Below are positions 1 through 12,157 of a stretch of 64,000 nt of DNA, one piece after another. Position numbers and translations under genes: made by a program. Position 1 is the first letter of the stretch, and each line of letters starts with the position of its first letter. Under the pieces are notes generated by a model, which saw only the letters and a program-made list of their open reading frames with translations, did no database searches and was not told the origin of the DNA. Source of the stretch: Rutstroemia sp. NJR-2017a BVV2 (Eukaryota > Ascomycota > Leotiomycetes > Helotiales > Rutstroemiaceae); contig NJPS01000017.1 in NCBI GenBank assembly GCA_002946415.1, positions 83,872-147,871 on the forward strand. Direction: 5' to 3'.

Positions 1-2
1 TT

Positions 3-2048
3 ATGGCAGACTCCGAACCTTGGAAGAAAGAAGAAGAAGAGGAGGAGGAAGACGTTGATGAAGTTGTAAGATAATGCCATCTTCCTCCACAATGGGCATT
101 TCCTAATTTCCCACAGGATTATCGAACACAGAAAGATGCCGTTCTCTTCGTCATCGATATCAGCGAATCAATGCTTACAGCCCCTCCACCATCCGATTCA
201 AAGAAAGCAGATACCGACAGTCCAGCACTTGCTGCTCTCAAATGCGCATACACAATCATGCAACAGCGCATCATCTCCAATCCCAAAGACATGATGGGAG
301 TGATGTTATACGGCACTGAAGAAACGAAATTGAAGGACCAGACAGGATTAGACACTTCTGTCTATCCGCATTGCTATCTCCTCACGGATCTTGATGTCCC
401 TTCTGCCGAAGATGTCAAGACGCTAAAAGCAATTGTGGAAGACGAAGAAGAAGCGGAGAAAATATTGGTGCCGACTAGTGAAGCTTTGAATATGAATAAT
501 CTTTTGTTTTGCGCCAATCAGATCTTCACAACCAGGGCGCCGAACTTTGGTTCGAGAAGACTGTTTATCATTACGGATAAGGACGATCCTCATTCTGGGG
601 ACAAAGAAGTGCGATCTCTAGCTGCCGTCAGAGCGAAGGATCTCTATGATATTGGTGTTATCATCGAACTGTTTCCCATTTCGAGACCAGAGCATGAGTT
701 CGATCGCACGAAATTCTATGATGTGAGTGTTAATCCACGTGCAGAATCTGGATTTCACTAATCGTATCAGGACATTATTTACCGCGATCCTCTTGCTGAA
801 GATGAGCCTAGTGCTGGCCCAGCAAACCTCAAAACCGGCGGCGATGGGTTGTCTTTACTGAACAATCTCGTCCAAGATGTCAATTCCAAGCAAGTCGCCA
901 AGCGCTCCTTATTCTCCAATCTCCCCTTCGAGATCGGTCCAGGTTTCAAGATCTCTGTCAATGGATACAACATTCTCCAGAGACAAGCCCCCGCAAGGAG
1001 TACCTACGTCTGGATGGACGGCGAAGTCGCTCAAATCCCCGTCGGTGAAACCGCCCAAATGGCCGACGACACCGCGCGCATCGTCGAAAAAGTCGAAATC
1101 CGAAAAGCCTACAAATTCGGGGGCACGCAAATAACCTTCACCCCTGAAGAGCAAAAAGAGCTGAAGAACTTTGGCCCCCCTGGTCTCAAAATCATCGGCT
1201 TCAAACCCCAATCCATGCTCCCGCATTGGGCCTCCGTCAAAAAATCCACGTTCATCTACCCCTCCGAAATCGACTACATCGGCTCCACCCGCGTCTTCTC
1301 CGCGCTGTGGGGAAAACTCCTCAAAGATGAAAAAATGGGTCTTGGATGGTTCATACCCCGTAAAAATGCATCCCCTTCTATCGTGGCTATTCTCCCCTCG
1401 GAGGAAAAACTCGATCCCGCTAGCGGCCAGCAGATCTTCCCCGCAGGCCTGTGGCTGTATCCTCTCCCCTTCGCAGACGACATCCGGCATCCGCCTCCAG
1501 GACTGGCTCCGCTGGTTGCATCCGATGCGCTGATCAATTCCATGCGCCATGTAATCCAGCAACTTCAGCTCCCCGGCGCTGCGTACAATCCCCGCAAATA
1601 CCCAAACCCGGCACTGCAGTGGCATTACCGGATCCTGCAGGCCATGGCCCTGGAAGAGGACGTCCCGGAGAAACCGGACGATAAATCGGTGCCGAAGTAT
1701 AGGCAGATTGAGAAGGTGGCGGGGAGTTATGTGCATGAGTGGGGGAAGGTGTTGCACGGGGAGTTTGAGAAGGTGGTGGGTGCGAAGGGGGTGAAGAGAG
1801 AGGTGGAGGATGAGGGGGAGGGAGTGGGGGAGCAGAAACAGAAGAAGAGGAAGGTGTTGGTGAAGAGTTTGGTGAAGAAGTTGGTGGATATGGAGAGGGA
1901 GGAGGTTAAGGGGTTGCTGGGGACGGGGGGGTTGGAGAAGTTTAAGGTGACGGAGTTGAAGGAGTTTTTACTGGGGAAGGGGTTGAGTGGGAGTGGTAAG
2001 AAGGCGGATTTGATGGAGAGGGTGGAGGAGTGGGTTGAGGAGAGGTAG
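3..2048 (+). CDS. ku70: Ku70, ATP-dependent DNA helicase II subunit 1 (NHEJ)
   Basis: DNA-end-binding subunit of the Ku heterodimer, acting with Ku80 in non-homologous end joining and at telomeres in the nucleus. I read three exons, 3-65, 117-722 and 771-2048, joined by GT..AG introns of 51 and 48 nt, giving 648 aa, the usual fungal Ku70 length. An acidic N-terminus leads into the vWA-like domain ([13 protein letters not shown], about residues 28-40), followed by the beta-barrel core. A Lys/Glu-rich linker precedes a C-terminal SAP DNA-binding domain (about residues 610-645, [19 protein letters not shown]). The ATG at base 3 is the only in-frame start visible; the promoter lies outside the window. 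The gene stands alone and the next 7 kb hold no gene. The last 350 bases of coding sequence are strongly purine-rich (G/A) on the sense strand. The family call is secure; the exon borders are inferred from frame and splice consensus. Confidence 0.95.
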
Positions 2049-2475
2049 CGAGGTTGTTAGGAGTGGGTTGGGTTCAGTTGTAAAAAGAATTTGGAGTGAG
2101 GAGTTAGGAGTAAGATGGATTATGTGTATGAATAGCTAAGTACTTCTTTGTTGCTATGTAAGAGATGTGAGCATGCCTGCGAGGTATCCAGCGAAATGAG
2201 CGGAATTAAGCAGAGATATCTGAGCTAGATTACACCTGTTTTCTTCATTATGGTTCATTCAACATCGCACCACATTGACTGGAACTTCGACTGCAGAGCA
2301 CAACTACATATCCATACTGCACTTTTGCATCCCTTTATCTCTAATCCCTACACCCGTCTCATCCAGTCCGTAAGAATCCACCCCCTCAAGAAGTGAATCC
2401 TCAATACAGGTCCATACAGTCCAACTCCCCCCCTCTCCCGCCAATTCACCACCACCACCAGCAGTAATTACCCAA
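2049..2475. other. Ku70 3' flank, no gene seen
   Basis: AT-rich and then C-rich sequence downstream of the Ku70 stop codon. It should hold the 3' UTR and polyadenylation site, but I cannot place either. No ORF of interest was seen on either strand. Confidence 0.6.
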
Positions 2476-5400
2476 TCATACTCTCTCCCCTACACTCATA
2501 CTCACCAGCCCAAGCTCAAGCCCCAGCACAAAAATTATATAAACCTCACCCACCTTCCAATACTCTTTCTTATTCTTTTGAATACTCGGATTTCCTTGAA
2601 GCTCTAGTAGACCGTTATGGTGGTTGGAATGAAGTGGGAGAGGATGAGGATGCTTGTGATGGTGAGGTGAGTGGAATGATGGTAATAGTAGGTAGGGCTT
2701 TGGAGAACTCGGAATGTTATGATGGGAAGGGAGGGTTCGGTGATGGTTGTGAGTTAGTGATAGTTGTGAATCGACGATAACAGTATCGTCCCCCCTAAAC
2801 GACAACACTTCCCCCACTAACAGCATCCTTATAACTTTTACTTCCACCTGCCTGAACTCACTGAAACATCATACAACCCAACACAACTTATATATCAGTA
2901 GACTTAGCGCACTTCCTCTTCTCTAATGGTCAGACTATGCGTCTGAGAAATTCTGTTCAACGTTCTCTTGAGAGAAAAGAAAACGTATGGATAGGAAGAA
3001 GGGTTTAAATAGTAGAGAAACGAGAATTAGAAAAAGGGGTCATGGGGTGGGGTGAAGTCTTAACTCAACAACAACATCTTCCCTGCCTCCTTCCCCAAAC
3101 GACAACAACTTTCTACGATTGACAACAACAACAATGTCCTTCCACCTGCCTGAAGTCATCACAGCGCCATACACTGACTGCAACAAGTTTGAAGATTTAC
3201 ACTTCGATAGAGTTGGTTCACTTTCGCTGCTCTACTGGTTGGACTCTGCTGCGCAGGTATTCTAGACTCTCAATATTCTGTCGAGGGAAAGAGGAAAATG
3301 GAAGGGAGGTGGGGGGGGGTTAAATAGTAGAGAGATGAGAAGAAGAAAGAGGGGTCATGGGGTGGGGTGAGGGGCACGGGTGTAAGTGGCTTAGGGGTGT
3401 AAGGGGCTTGGGATGAATGCAACTGGGGCTGAGATAGTATAGTATTACGATTCACTCCACTATCTGAACATCTTCCCCCCTCTTCCAACCAATCTCATCC
3501 CTGGACCCCGGCCGCACGCTATGCCAGTGAAAGGTATAGTAGCCAAGCGAGTTCGGAGTAGGAAAAAGTATATAAACCCACGATCCGGAGCACCGATTAA
3601 CACAACCAGGAAAAACTACTCGGTGGAGCGGTAGGACCGTGAGGTGGAGGAAAAGGACGTAGAAGAGAAAGAAGGCACAAAAAGAGACAGAAGAGCGAAG
3701 GGGTGCTTGGTGCTTAGGAGGAAGTTCAATTGAAATGACGGTGGAAGGAATGGCAGTGAAAGGAGAGCGGTGGTGAGAGGGGAAGGATACTAGTGAAAGA
3801 GGTGGGATGATGATGAAAAAGGAGGAGGGAGGATGACAGTAAAAAGTCAAAACTAACAACCAACACTTTCCACCCTTACCAAAACCCCATCTCTTCCCGT
3901 AAATCCCTCCCAAATCCAGCTGATATCTCACTCCAAATTCAAACATGGCCAAGGCTCCTATAATTAATGTGAGTTGTCTTGTATTTCTCTGAACCTAACA
4001 AGTATCTGCCTGTGTAGATTTAGTTTGTAGAGACTGAGTGGTGGATTACAAGAAAGTTACGTGGTGTTTTTTTATTTATAGGTACGGGGGGAGTGAATTC
4101 AGGGGTTCTGGAGGATGAATGACCCAGGATGGGTATTAGATGGTTGCTGGATGAGTGGTTGCTGGGGGAGGGGGGATGGGATGGGGTGATTGGTTTTGGG
4201 ACTGGGATATGCTTTGTGGTAGTAAGTGAATTGGATATTCTCTGTAGATCGTTACTCGGTTCGCAGCTAGTAGCTGAGGGGTTTAGACTCAGAGGGTGGT
4301 ATATAAACACTTCCTCGTCTCCCGGAATTTGTCTTCTCAGAAGACTCGAACGCTGGAGACCAATTGGCGCAATGGCGGACGATGTCGGGGTGGAAAGGAG
4401 ATCTAGCGGGTTCTCAGCTTGTTCTTCGTATCATATAAATTTGACTACTGGTGTTCAATCATACCATCTTATACTTGGTGAAGTTTGTTGAGAGGAGTTG
4501 TTAGGAGATGACAACACTTTTGCTAAACAACAGCGAGATGTACAGTGACAGTAAGAGTATAAAGTAACAGCGAGGAGGAAGAGATGAATACCATCACAAA
4601 ACGACAGCACTCTCCCCTAAGCATGAACATCCTCACATTTCTCCACTCACACAATCTCCAACCGCACACTCTATATACCTGTCCAAAGTACCGGATTTCA
4701 AAGCTACTTGGAACATAGAACATTGTAGTGTAGTGGTGCTCTTCGTCTGGTTTCTAAAAGAGACAGCCACGAAGCAGGTATTTGTAGAATTTTCTGGCTC
4801 TGCAAACTACACTTCCCACCGTATCCACAAGTCAGCGAACAGCCAGTCCGATCAGTGAATCCATCCCCAGCCGGTTCTCATTCACCACTCTTGTCACACA
4901 GCTTGGAAATCCTGGTTCTTTCGTTCTGTTGGTTGTGATGCGAAAAGTATATAAGTCCCTCTTAGGATCAAGTTCTGGATGAAACGTACAAATGTTGAAA
5001 CGTGATGAAAGATTTGATTGAAGGAGTCTTCGAGTCTGTATAAGGGGAAGGCTAGATCAATACAAGAGCTTGTTGTTGTATCGAGTATACTGAGAGTGAA
5101 ATGGTAGTAGGCTGCTATCGTCGACTGCAAGATTGGAGTATAGAAACAGTCGACCAAATGACAGTAATCCGTACCAACGACAACAATTACAAGATGCAGA
5201 ATGGCAATGAACAACACACAAAAATCATAAAACGACAGCAGCATCACCAGAGACAGACGAATTCAGCGAAGTAACAGAGTTCAAATAGTTCTCAACCTAT
5301 CTAGCAGCTAACAGATATCACCAAGATGCTCGGTATATGTTATCGAGGAATTGGAGAAGTGAAAGATAAACAGAAAAGAAACAACTCCAGCCAACCTCAA

Positions 5401-5990
5401 AGATTTTGTTTATAATCTCCCGTGCTTGTGGAGATACCAGCCGAGGGAAAGATTGGTACTTATGTACTGCCCCTTTGCCCCCATTCGAGAAACTGTGAGT
5501 GGATGACCCAAAGTGAATACTATCATCCCATCAACCTATCTCCTTCACTATTCATCATCCAACCAACCAACCAATCCCCCCTTTCCACCTCCCCTCAGCA
5601 AACCCCTCCCCTGTAACCACTCTCCCCCACTACGCCAGCAAACCCTCTCTATAAAAATCCCATCTCCCTCTTGCCAACCCTTTCTACCTGGACTCGTCTA
5701 TCACTACTGGGAAAGACTGAAGAGACGAGGCGCAGAACGGAGAAGAGATTCTAGGATAAGTCGAGATTGGTGTATAATTGGAAGTGTGGAGGTGAACAGA
5801 ACTCTCGTCATCTAGTTGACAACAATAATATGAGAATAATAACGATAATGCAAAAACATTGATAGGATGATAATATTGCACTTCACCAACAACCACAGCA
5901 CCACCATCACCAACAACAATAATCAAACACAAACGACAACAAAACTCCATTCCCCAAACCCCATTCCCAAATAAACCCCCCGGAACTCCA
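2476..5990. repeat. Diverged TATA / AACGACARCA modules in gene-free DNA
   Basis: The interval contains recurring short blocks. TATATAA-type boxes lie at 2536, 3569, 4300, 4948 and 5650 (the last is TATAAAAAT). About 260-300 bases to the right of four of them is AAACGACARCA, at 2797, 4598, 5229 and 5931. The module at 3569 has only a weak equivalent near 3850. Four of the five boxes have ACTCG 42-49 bases downstream (2584, 3618, 4344, 5692). Further duplicated strings are CTTCCACCTGCCTGAA (near 2843 and 3138) and GGGGTCATGGGGTGGGGTGA (near 3038 and 3352). A further AAACGACAACA is at 3097. The ORFs here are short, of low complexity and unlike known proteins. The blocks look like old tandem duplications of a promoter-like or small-RNA-like unit. 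Function is unknown and the reading is mine. Confidence 0.45.
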
Positions 5991-7860
5991 GCCCCTCCCT
6001 CTCACTACCATAAAAGAATTCATTCAGAGTCCAGCTTTCATTGCCGCCGCTATGATTTGTCACCATTAGTGTGGAATCGTTCTGAAAATCAAAACATTTG
6101 GGTGAAATCTTGTGCTTTTTATACTTCTTCTCTGCTTCTGTGCTGTTTGAAAGGTGGTTTGGTTACTAATAGGCGAGGGGAGAGGGAGTGAATTAGGATT
6201 GGTGGGGGGGAGGTGGTGAAATGGGAGTGGGTGATGGATGGGATGAGATGGGATGAAATGATATCATCACTCAGAAACTCGGAGTTACACAGCAATACCT
6301 TTCATATTTAGAGACCGCACCCAACAAACCATCATCCACATCTCCTCTACTCGCTGTTCTTCCTCTCTTATATAAATCCCCAGATTTGTGAAACACACGT
6401 GACAGCCAGCAAGCAAGCACGTGCCCTACTTCCTCTTTCTTCTTCACATGCCACTTTACGTGAAAATGAATAGACGCGTTTCAGTGTCAGCGATCCCCCC
6501 ACTTGGGTTGGAGCACAGCCTCGAAGTACTTACTTACTGTCTGAGGGGATATTGTGGTGGGTGTTGATGTGATGGGTTATGGGTTGAGGTGGGTTATGTA
6601 AAGTATGGGTGAGGGGTGGGAATATGTGGTTTGGGGATTAGGAGGGGGGAGAGGTTGGATTGTTGTTGAAGGAGTAGACGGGGTGAAGAGACTAGGGGAG
6701 GATGCAGGGGGAGAGGATATATATTTGTGTGTGGTGGTGGTGGTGTCGTTTAATACTAGTACTCTGCTTTCGTAGATAATACTATACCTATGCTTCATAC
6801 GAAGAATATACACAACCACTCACTCACCCATCCCACCAACCAAGTGGAGCACAAATACCATACTCATACAATCGATCTAAGCTTCTCCAAAATTCGGGGC
6901 CTTCGGACTTTGTATCTAATCTTAGATATCCTCGTTGATGAACGACGCTTACATAAATACTGTGTTCTTCGGGTCGGATCATCCAGGGACCAGTTTTTTC
7001 AATGGAGTTTGGTTTCATCGTTCGCATGGGCAATATCTGATACAACACTTGTAATGCGCATTATTGCACGTGTGGATGGGTTTTGCTTGTGTGGATGGAT
7101 AGGTGATTGGATGGATAGATGGGATAATTGAATGGATAAATACCGTACTTAGTACGGGCGGGTATGATTATATATATGTCTTGGAACTTCTTACCTTGTA
7201 ATGAGACATGACATGAAGGGGAATTTGGAGCGAGAAGAGAAGGGAAGGGAAGGGAAGATATGAAAGTGGAGAGGGGAGACGTTCGTTGGCTCGTTCTAGT
7301 GCGTGGTGCGGCGCTCTAGTATGTGCAGCGCAATGCAGTGCCGTTGTACGAAGTACCTTACGATGTCTTGGGTTATCCGACCTTAGCGTACCGAATGAAC
7401 GGAGCTGCGGGCGGAATAGATTGATTTGTTGATTGCGTGAAGACGGATTTACGGATTCGGAGACGGAGAATGGATGGAGATGGAGATGGAGTTGATTTGA
7501 TGTTGAACGGTACTAAGCGGTAATATGTGTATCCGTCCTGGAAGGAAGATATGTACTTGCTTATAGACAAGCAGTAGTTCGATGGCACGGCATGGCAGTG
7601 CTTTGGCGCCGCGAAATGGGAATGTTGCGAACTGCTGACATACTCGTGCAATACAGCCTACTGACTGGCTCTCGCTCACTTACGTACTCCATTAATACAT
7701 ACAGAGTGGGCGCGCGGGCGGGCAATGTTCGTAGCAATGCCATCATACCGTAGCTGGTATTAATAGAAATTTGAGGGTCGAAGTAGGTCGGGCGATCATG
7801 ATCTTCTGACCGTCGCAGATACGATACGAACAAATAAACATATGACATCAGCCTCGTGGA
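5991..7860. other. Intergenic DNA, no gene seen
   Basis: Low-complexity sequence with a further TATATAAAT at 6369 that lacks the partner motifs seen to its left, a GGGAA-rich run near 7240-7258 and a perfect 7-bp-arm palindrome CCGTACTTAGTACGG at 7143-7157. The short ORFs on both strands are Ser/Thr/Pro/His-rich and not convincing. Confidence 0.5.
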
Positions 7861-9274
7861 ACGATGTTGGTATGTCCTCACTGCCGTTGTCGCTCTCTCC
7901 ATATTTCATCCAAGAAGGTTTCGTTGTTCTTGTTCCTGCCAATCCTTAACCCTACGGCCGCAACGGGAACAAGAAATGAGCTTTCTTGGCGAAATCTCCT
8001 CGAAATTAAAGGCAACGAATCTGCGAATCTGCTGCATATCCCTTTCGTGCATCCTTCCGCCGGGCCCTCCATCCATACCAAAGGGATTATATTATTCGTT
8101 CACAGATTCAAACTCGTATCAGAATTTTTGCACAGCCTCGAGTGCGTGCGAATTGCTGTTACGGATCATCTGAGGTTGTCGTCGTTGCGTGCAAGAGTAT
8201 GCCGGGCTAGCTTGGCAGATCTCCTTACAAAGCTTACACTCTTAATTAATTAATTCTCAGCCAACCAGGCACTCCAAGCTTACCAAACACCCTTAGTTGC
8301 CGTCTTCCCCTTCCTGCGTCCATCCTGCGTGCCTGCTCTCCTACTCTCCTACTCTCCGACTCTCCATCTGCCAAGAGCGCAGTCCCTGATCCATAAACTG
8401 CCAAAAGACTTGCCCACGCACACCCCGACCGACCTGCAGGGCCATTCACACTCTTTCACATTCATTCATCCATTTGCATTCACCCTCGCCCTCGCCCTCG
8501 TCCTCACGCTCACGCTCACGCTCACGCTCACTCCACACCACTGACCGCAGACCTTTTCCTTCAAAAATCAGCCTTCCTTTCTGTGAACCTTACTTGTCCA
8601 ACTGTTACCTTCCTTGTTCTTGCGTGTTTGCTTGCGCCTCAGCCCTTTCCGACTTGCCTCGTACATTACATTCTCTTTCAACCTAGTCCTTTCGTACCTA
8701 CCTCGAACCATCCATTCTAAACCCGACAAAGTCATCTTTCATGCACTGGTTTGCTACCTAGATCCCCTTCCAACATCGGTAAACCTCACCTCATCCGTCA
8801 CCCAACTCCACAAGTCGCATATGCGGAAACCAACAACTCCGAAACGAACTGCGCAAGAAACACGAAAAGGTCGAGAGTTCAACCTGATTAATTCTTCGAT
8901 ACCCATTTGAGTTATACATTCACGCTTCAACAACTCAGTTCGATTTGTTTTTTCTATTTCGAGGTCGAGATACCCTTGTCTATCGTCGTCGACGCTCGTT
9001 GGTAGATCTATTCTTGCTCCAAACAACAGCACCGCCACCCCTTTCATTACCTCGAACCTTCACGAATATCCCATCTACAACCTCAAGCGGCATACCTCTC
9101 GACCGACCGACTGAAAGCGATCGATATTTACATGAGCGAAAGGACGAAAGACACGGAGATTGTGTTGAAGGAATAGGCAGAGGTGAAGAACACCCGGACG
9201 ACTGGCCACACCTAGTATTCAAAGCGCTCGAGTCGTCGAGCTGGTCAGGCAGTTGACCAGCAATAAACATAAAG
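7861..9274 (+). promoter_or_regulatory. Pyrimidine-rich promoter/leader of the DUF300 gene
   Basis: The sequence becomes strongly C/T-rich on the plus strand from about 8240, which is common in promoters and 5' UTRs of well-expressed filamentous fungal genes. It includes a hexanucleotide run of CTCGCC/CTCACG type at about 8480-8533. Several short upstream ORFs are possible. No TATA box or transcription start can be fixed. The assignment to the following gene rests only on position and orientation. Confidence 0.4.
8480..8533 (+). repeat. Hexanucleotide microsatellite (CTCGCC/CTCACG)n
   Basis: Consecutive six-base units, first CTCGCC-like and then CTCACG-like, within the pyrimidine-rich leader of the DUF300 gene. 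This is directly visible and length variation between isolates is likely. Confidence 0.8.
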
Positions 9275-11155
9275 ATGTTTATCAATACAACATGCAATGC
9301 AACGCTAGATGATATGCGAAGTATGCGGTTCCATCTTCTACCTCGAAGAAGTATCTACTGACGACATCAACAGTTGGGGGGTCGGAAGTTGCGCTAGTGG
9401 GAGATCTCACATTTCATCAGCTCGGTATAATAATTTCTGCGGCGACAGCTTTGATCGCCTCGATAGTCTCATTGTATTTGATGTGGATGCATGCGATGCA
9501 CTATACGAAACCGGATGAGCAACGACAGTATGTACCAGCAACTTCAAGTCAGATATATATAGATCAGTTCACTAAATACTCGCAGTATCATTCGTATCCT
9601 TTTCATGGTTCCTATCTACTCGGCGGCATCCTTCCTCGGATTTTGGCAATACTGGCATGAAATTTATTACAGTGTGATGTCGGAATGTTACGAAGCTTTC
9701 GCCATCGCGTCTTTCTTCGCCCTACTGTGTCATTACATCGCCCCGGATCTTCACAACCAGAAAGTTTATTTTCGAGGGATAACACCGAAACCGTGGGTTT
9801 GGCCTGTGACGTGGATGAGGAAATGTTGTGGTGGTGATAGAGGTCCTTGGAGAACACCCAGAAGCGGCTTGACATGGTTCAATATCATCTGGACTGGAGT
9901 CTACCAATACTGTTTCATTCGTGTTGCCATGACTATCACGGCTGTCATTACGGAATATTATGGCAAATACTGTGATTCTTCAGATTCTCCCGTTTTTGCA
10001 CACATCTGGGTGAGTACCGTTTCCATGACAAAAATGTTTGTGCTGCTAACGTTTCACTAGATCCTCGTGATTGAAGGTGCAGCAGTGACCATCGCTATGT
10101 TCTGTTTGATTCAATTCTACCTTCAAACTCGTGTGGACCTCGCCCCACATAGACCTTTCCTCAAAGTCGCGGCCATCAAGGCTGTCATTTTCCTTTCCTT
10201 CTGGCAAAGTTTTGCCATCAGTATATTAATGTCATCCAGCTTGGGTATCGTTAAACCCAACCAGTATCTAGCATATCCCGATCTTAAAGTGGGTATTCCG
10301 AACTTATTGCTTTGCATTGAGATGGCCATCTTCGCCGTCTTGCATTTATTCGCCTTCCCATGGGCTCCTTACGCATCTGGAACGAAAGCGACCAAGTACG
10401 TATCGTCTCATGGAGAAACACAACCCCTCGGTCCGAAACAAGGCGGTCCTCTTGGATTCAAAGCGATTGGCGATGCCATGAATCCTTGGGATCTTGTGAA
10501 AGCATTTGCACGTGGTATGCGATGGTTGTTCGTGGGTGTCAAGAATCGAGAACAGGATCTTTCCTACAAGCCAGCGTCTTTAAATCACGACAACGACATG
10601 ACCCTCCAGTCCACAGACTCAGCTGATACGTCCTACAAAGCCGGGGATGGTCTTCCGATTGCTAACCCAAACAGGCCGTTTGGTGGTCATAAAGCAGCGA
10701 TGGAGGGCGAGGAAGAGGTTGGACTGATGGATTACGCACAACCTAATCCAACGAATCTCAACTACTCAGCATATACCCCCGCCGCCCAACGATATAACTC
10801 CGACGGACAGGATATCACATCGAACGGCATGAGCCATCCCGAGCGTCTGATACCAGGCCCAAGAAGGCAAGAAAATCCTTTCATGGCCCCCGGCGAACCA
10901 GAACCCTATCGAAGTCCAATGGCCTCGCCTTCACCGTATATGTCCCGGTCTCCGTCGCCGTATGGCAATTTATCGGAACCGCAGATGTATCTCGAACAGA
11001 AACGAGCGGAACGAATGCGAAGAGCGGCGCCCGGACGCCCGTCGGAACAGTGGGGAAATTCGAGGACGCCGGTGGAGTCGGCGGATACGTCGAGTCATGT
11101 GCATAATGCGTTGTGGGGGCAGGGGCAGGCGAGGGAGGGGGAGAATAAATATTGA
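9275..11155 (+). CDS. DUF300 / organic solute transporter alpha-like membrane protein
   Basis: Multi-pass membrane protein of the OST-alpha/TMEM184/DUF300 family; the fungal members have no agreed substrate. My model has four exons, 9275-9320, 9374-9527, 9586-10009 and 10061-11155, giving 572 aa. Joining exons 2 and 3 restores the family signature EQRHIIRILFMVPIY, which supports that intron. Intron 3 contains the branch-like GCTAAC before its AG. The N-terminus carries NTT, a possible N-glycosylation site. About seven hydrophobic segments follow, with the conserved stretch YEAFAIASFFALLCHY. The C-terminal 200 residues are hydrophilic and rich in Pro, Ser and Arg, probably disordered and regulatory. 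The start ATG is chosen because the short first exon splices in phase. The first intron is the least certain part of the model. Confidence 0.88.
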
Positions 11156-12157
11156 GGGGAGATGGATATCGAGAGATGAAGTGGGATTTTGAGGGGGAGG
11201 GGGAGATAGAAGAAGTGTATCTTGTATAAAATTCTTTTTTTGTTGAAAAAGCGGATACCATACGAGCAAGATGGATAGGCGAGTCAGTTGGGGTAGTAGA
11301 TGGATGCTACTACGATGGGTGGGGTTTGGGATACAAACATTTCATGGAATGTGGCGTTTATCGGCGTTTTGAGGTCGAAGTCTGGGGGGAAAGGGATGGG
11401 GGAATAGGAAGGTTTTTTGTCTCGTTGGAATGGGACAGGATGGGTTGGGTTAGGGATTATTCATGAAATTTTTGATGCTTGTGCGCTGTATGGTTTATAC
11501 TTTATATACATATGCTGGATGTATTTTTTGAGGAGGGGATTAGGGAGGGGGGAAGATAGGCGAAGAGGAAGGAGGATATTCAGAGGGGATGAAGCGGGGT
11601 GGGGAAGGGGGCGAGAGGGCGTGGAGAGGGGGTTATGGATGAGGGGGTTAAGGAGAGGAAGGAAGGGGAATGAATGAAGAGGGGATGAAGTGCAATAGGA
11701 ATCGGAATTGGCATAGGAGATTTGAAATGCATTACATTACAACTATTATTACCATTGCTTGTCTTTCTGTGTTTTCCTTGTTGTGCTGGTGTTTCTTGTT
11801 TTGCTTACGGTAGTTCAGATGAAGTTTCGGTCCAAAAACTAACTATACTGTACTCCAAAATCGCACAACTATTAATGCTGGCCAGCTGCCGCTTGGAGAT
11901 GACCAGATACTTATATACTGAACTAGATACTAGCAATCTATACTACGCAATTACTACCACCTAGCAACACCGTACAGATACCTAAAATCAGCCTCAACAC
12001 CATTATTTGCACATATACCCTAAAGTATTCCGCCCTGCTCATGACTGGTTGCTTCTCAGCTTTCTGAATGACGGCGGGGATATCTGAGATCAACGATCTT
12101 GCGAGTCGGATTGCCTTGCTTCCTCATCTCATCGGTTTGAGAAAGAAGCTGCGATGT
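11156..12157. other. Intergenic DNA, no gene seen
   Basis: The 3' flank of the DUF300 gene is followed by G-rich plus-strand sequence (11400-11690) and AT-rich sequence. The ORF at 11417-11677 is a purine-run artefact. Nothing is recognisable. Confidence 0.5.

Noticed and set aside
909..1757. 282-codon open frame on the minus strand
   Set aside because: Antisense shadow of the Ku70 coding exon; the Ku70 frame is family-supported.
3452..3952. 166-codon minus-strand frame in the 2-9 kb interval
   Set aside because: Low complexity, hydrophobic/Ser-rich, no relatives, and it crosses the TATA-like module at 3569.
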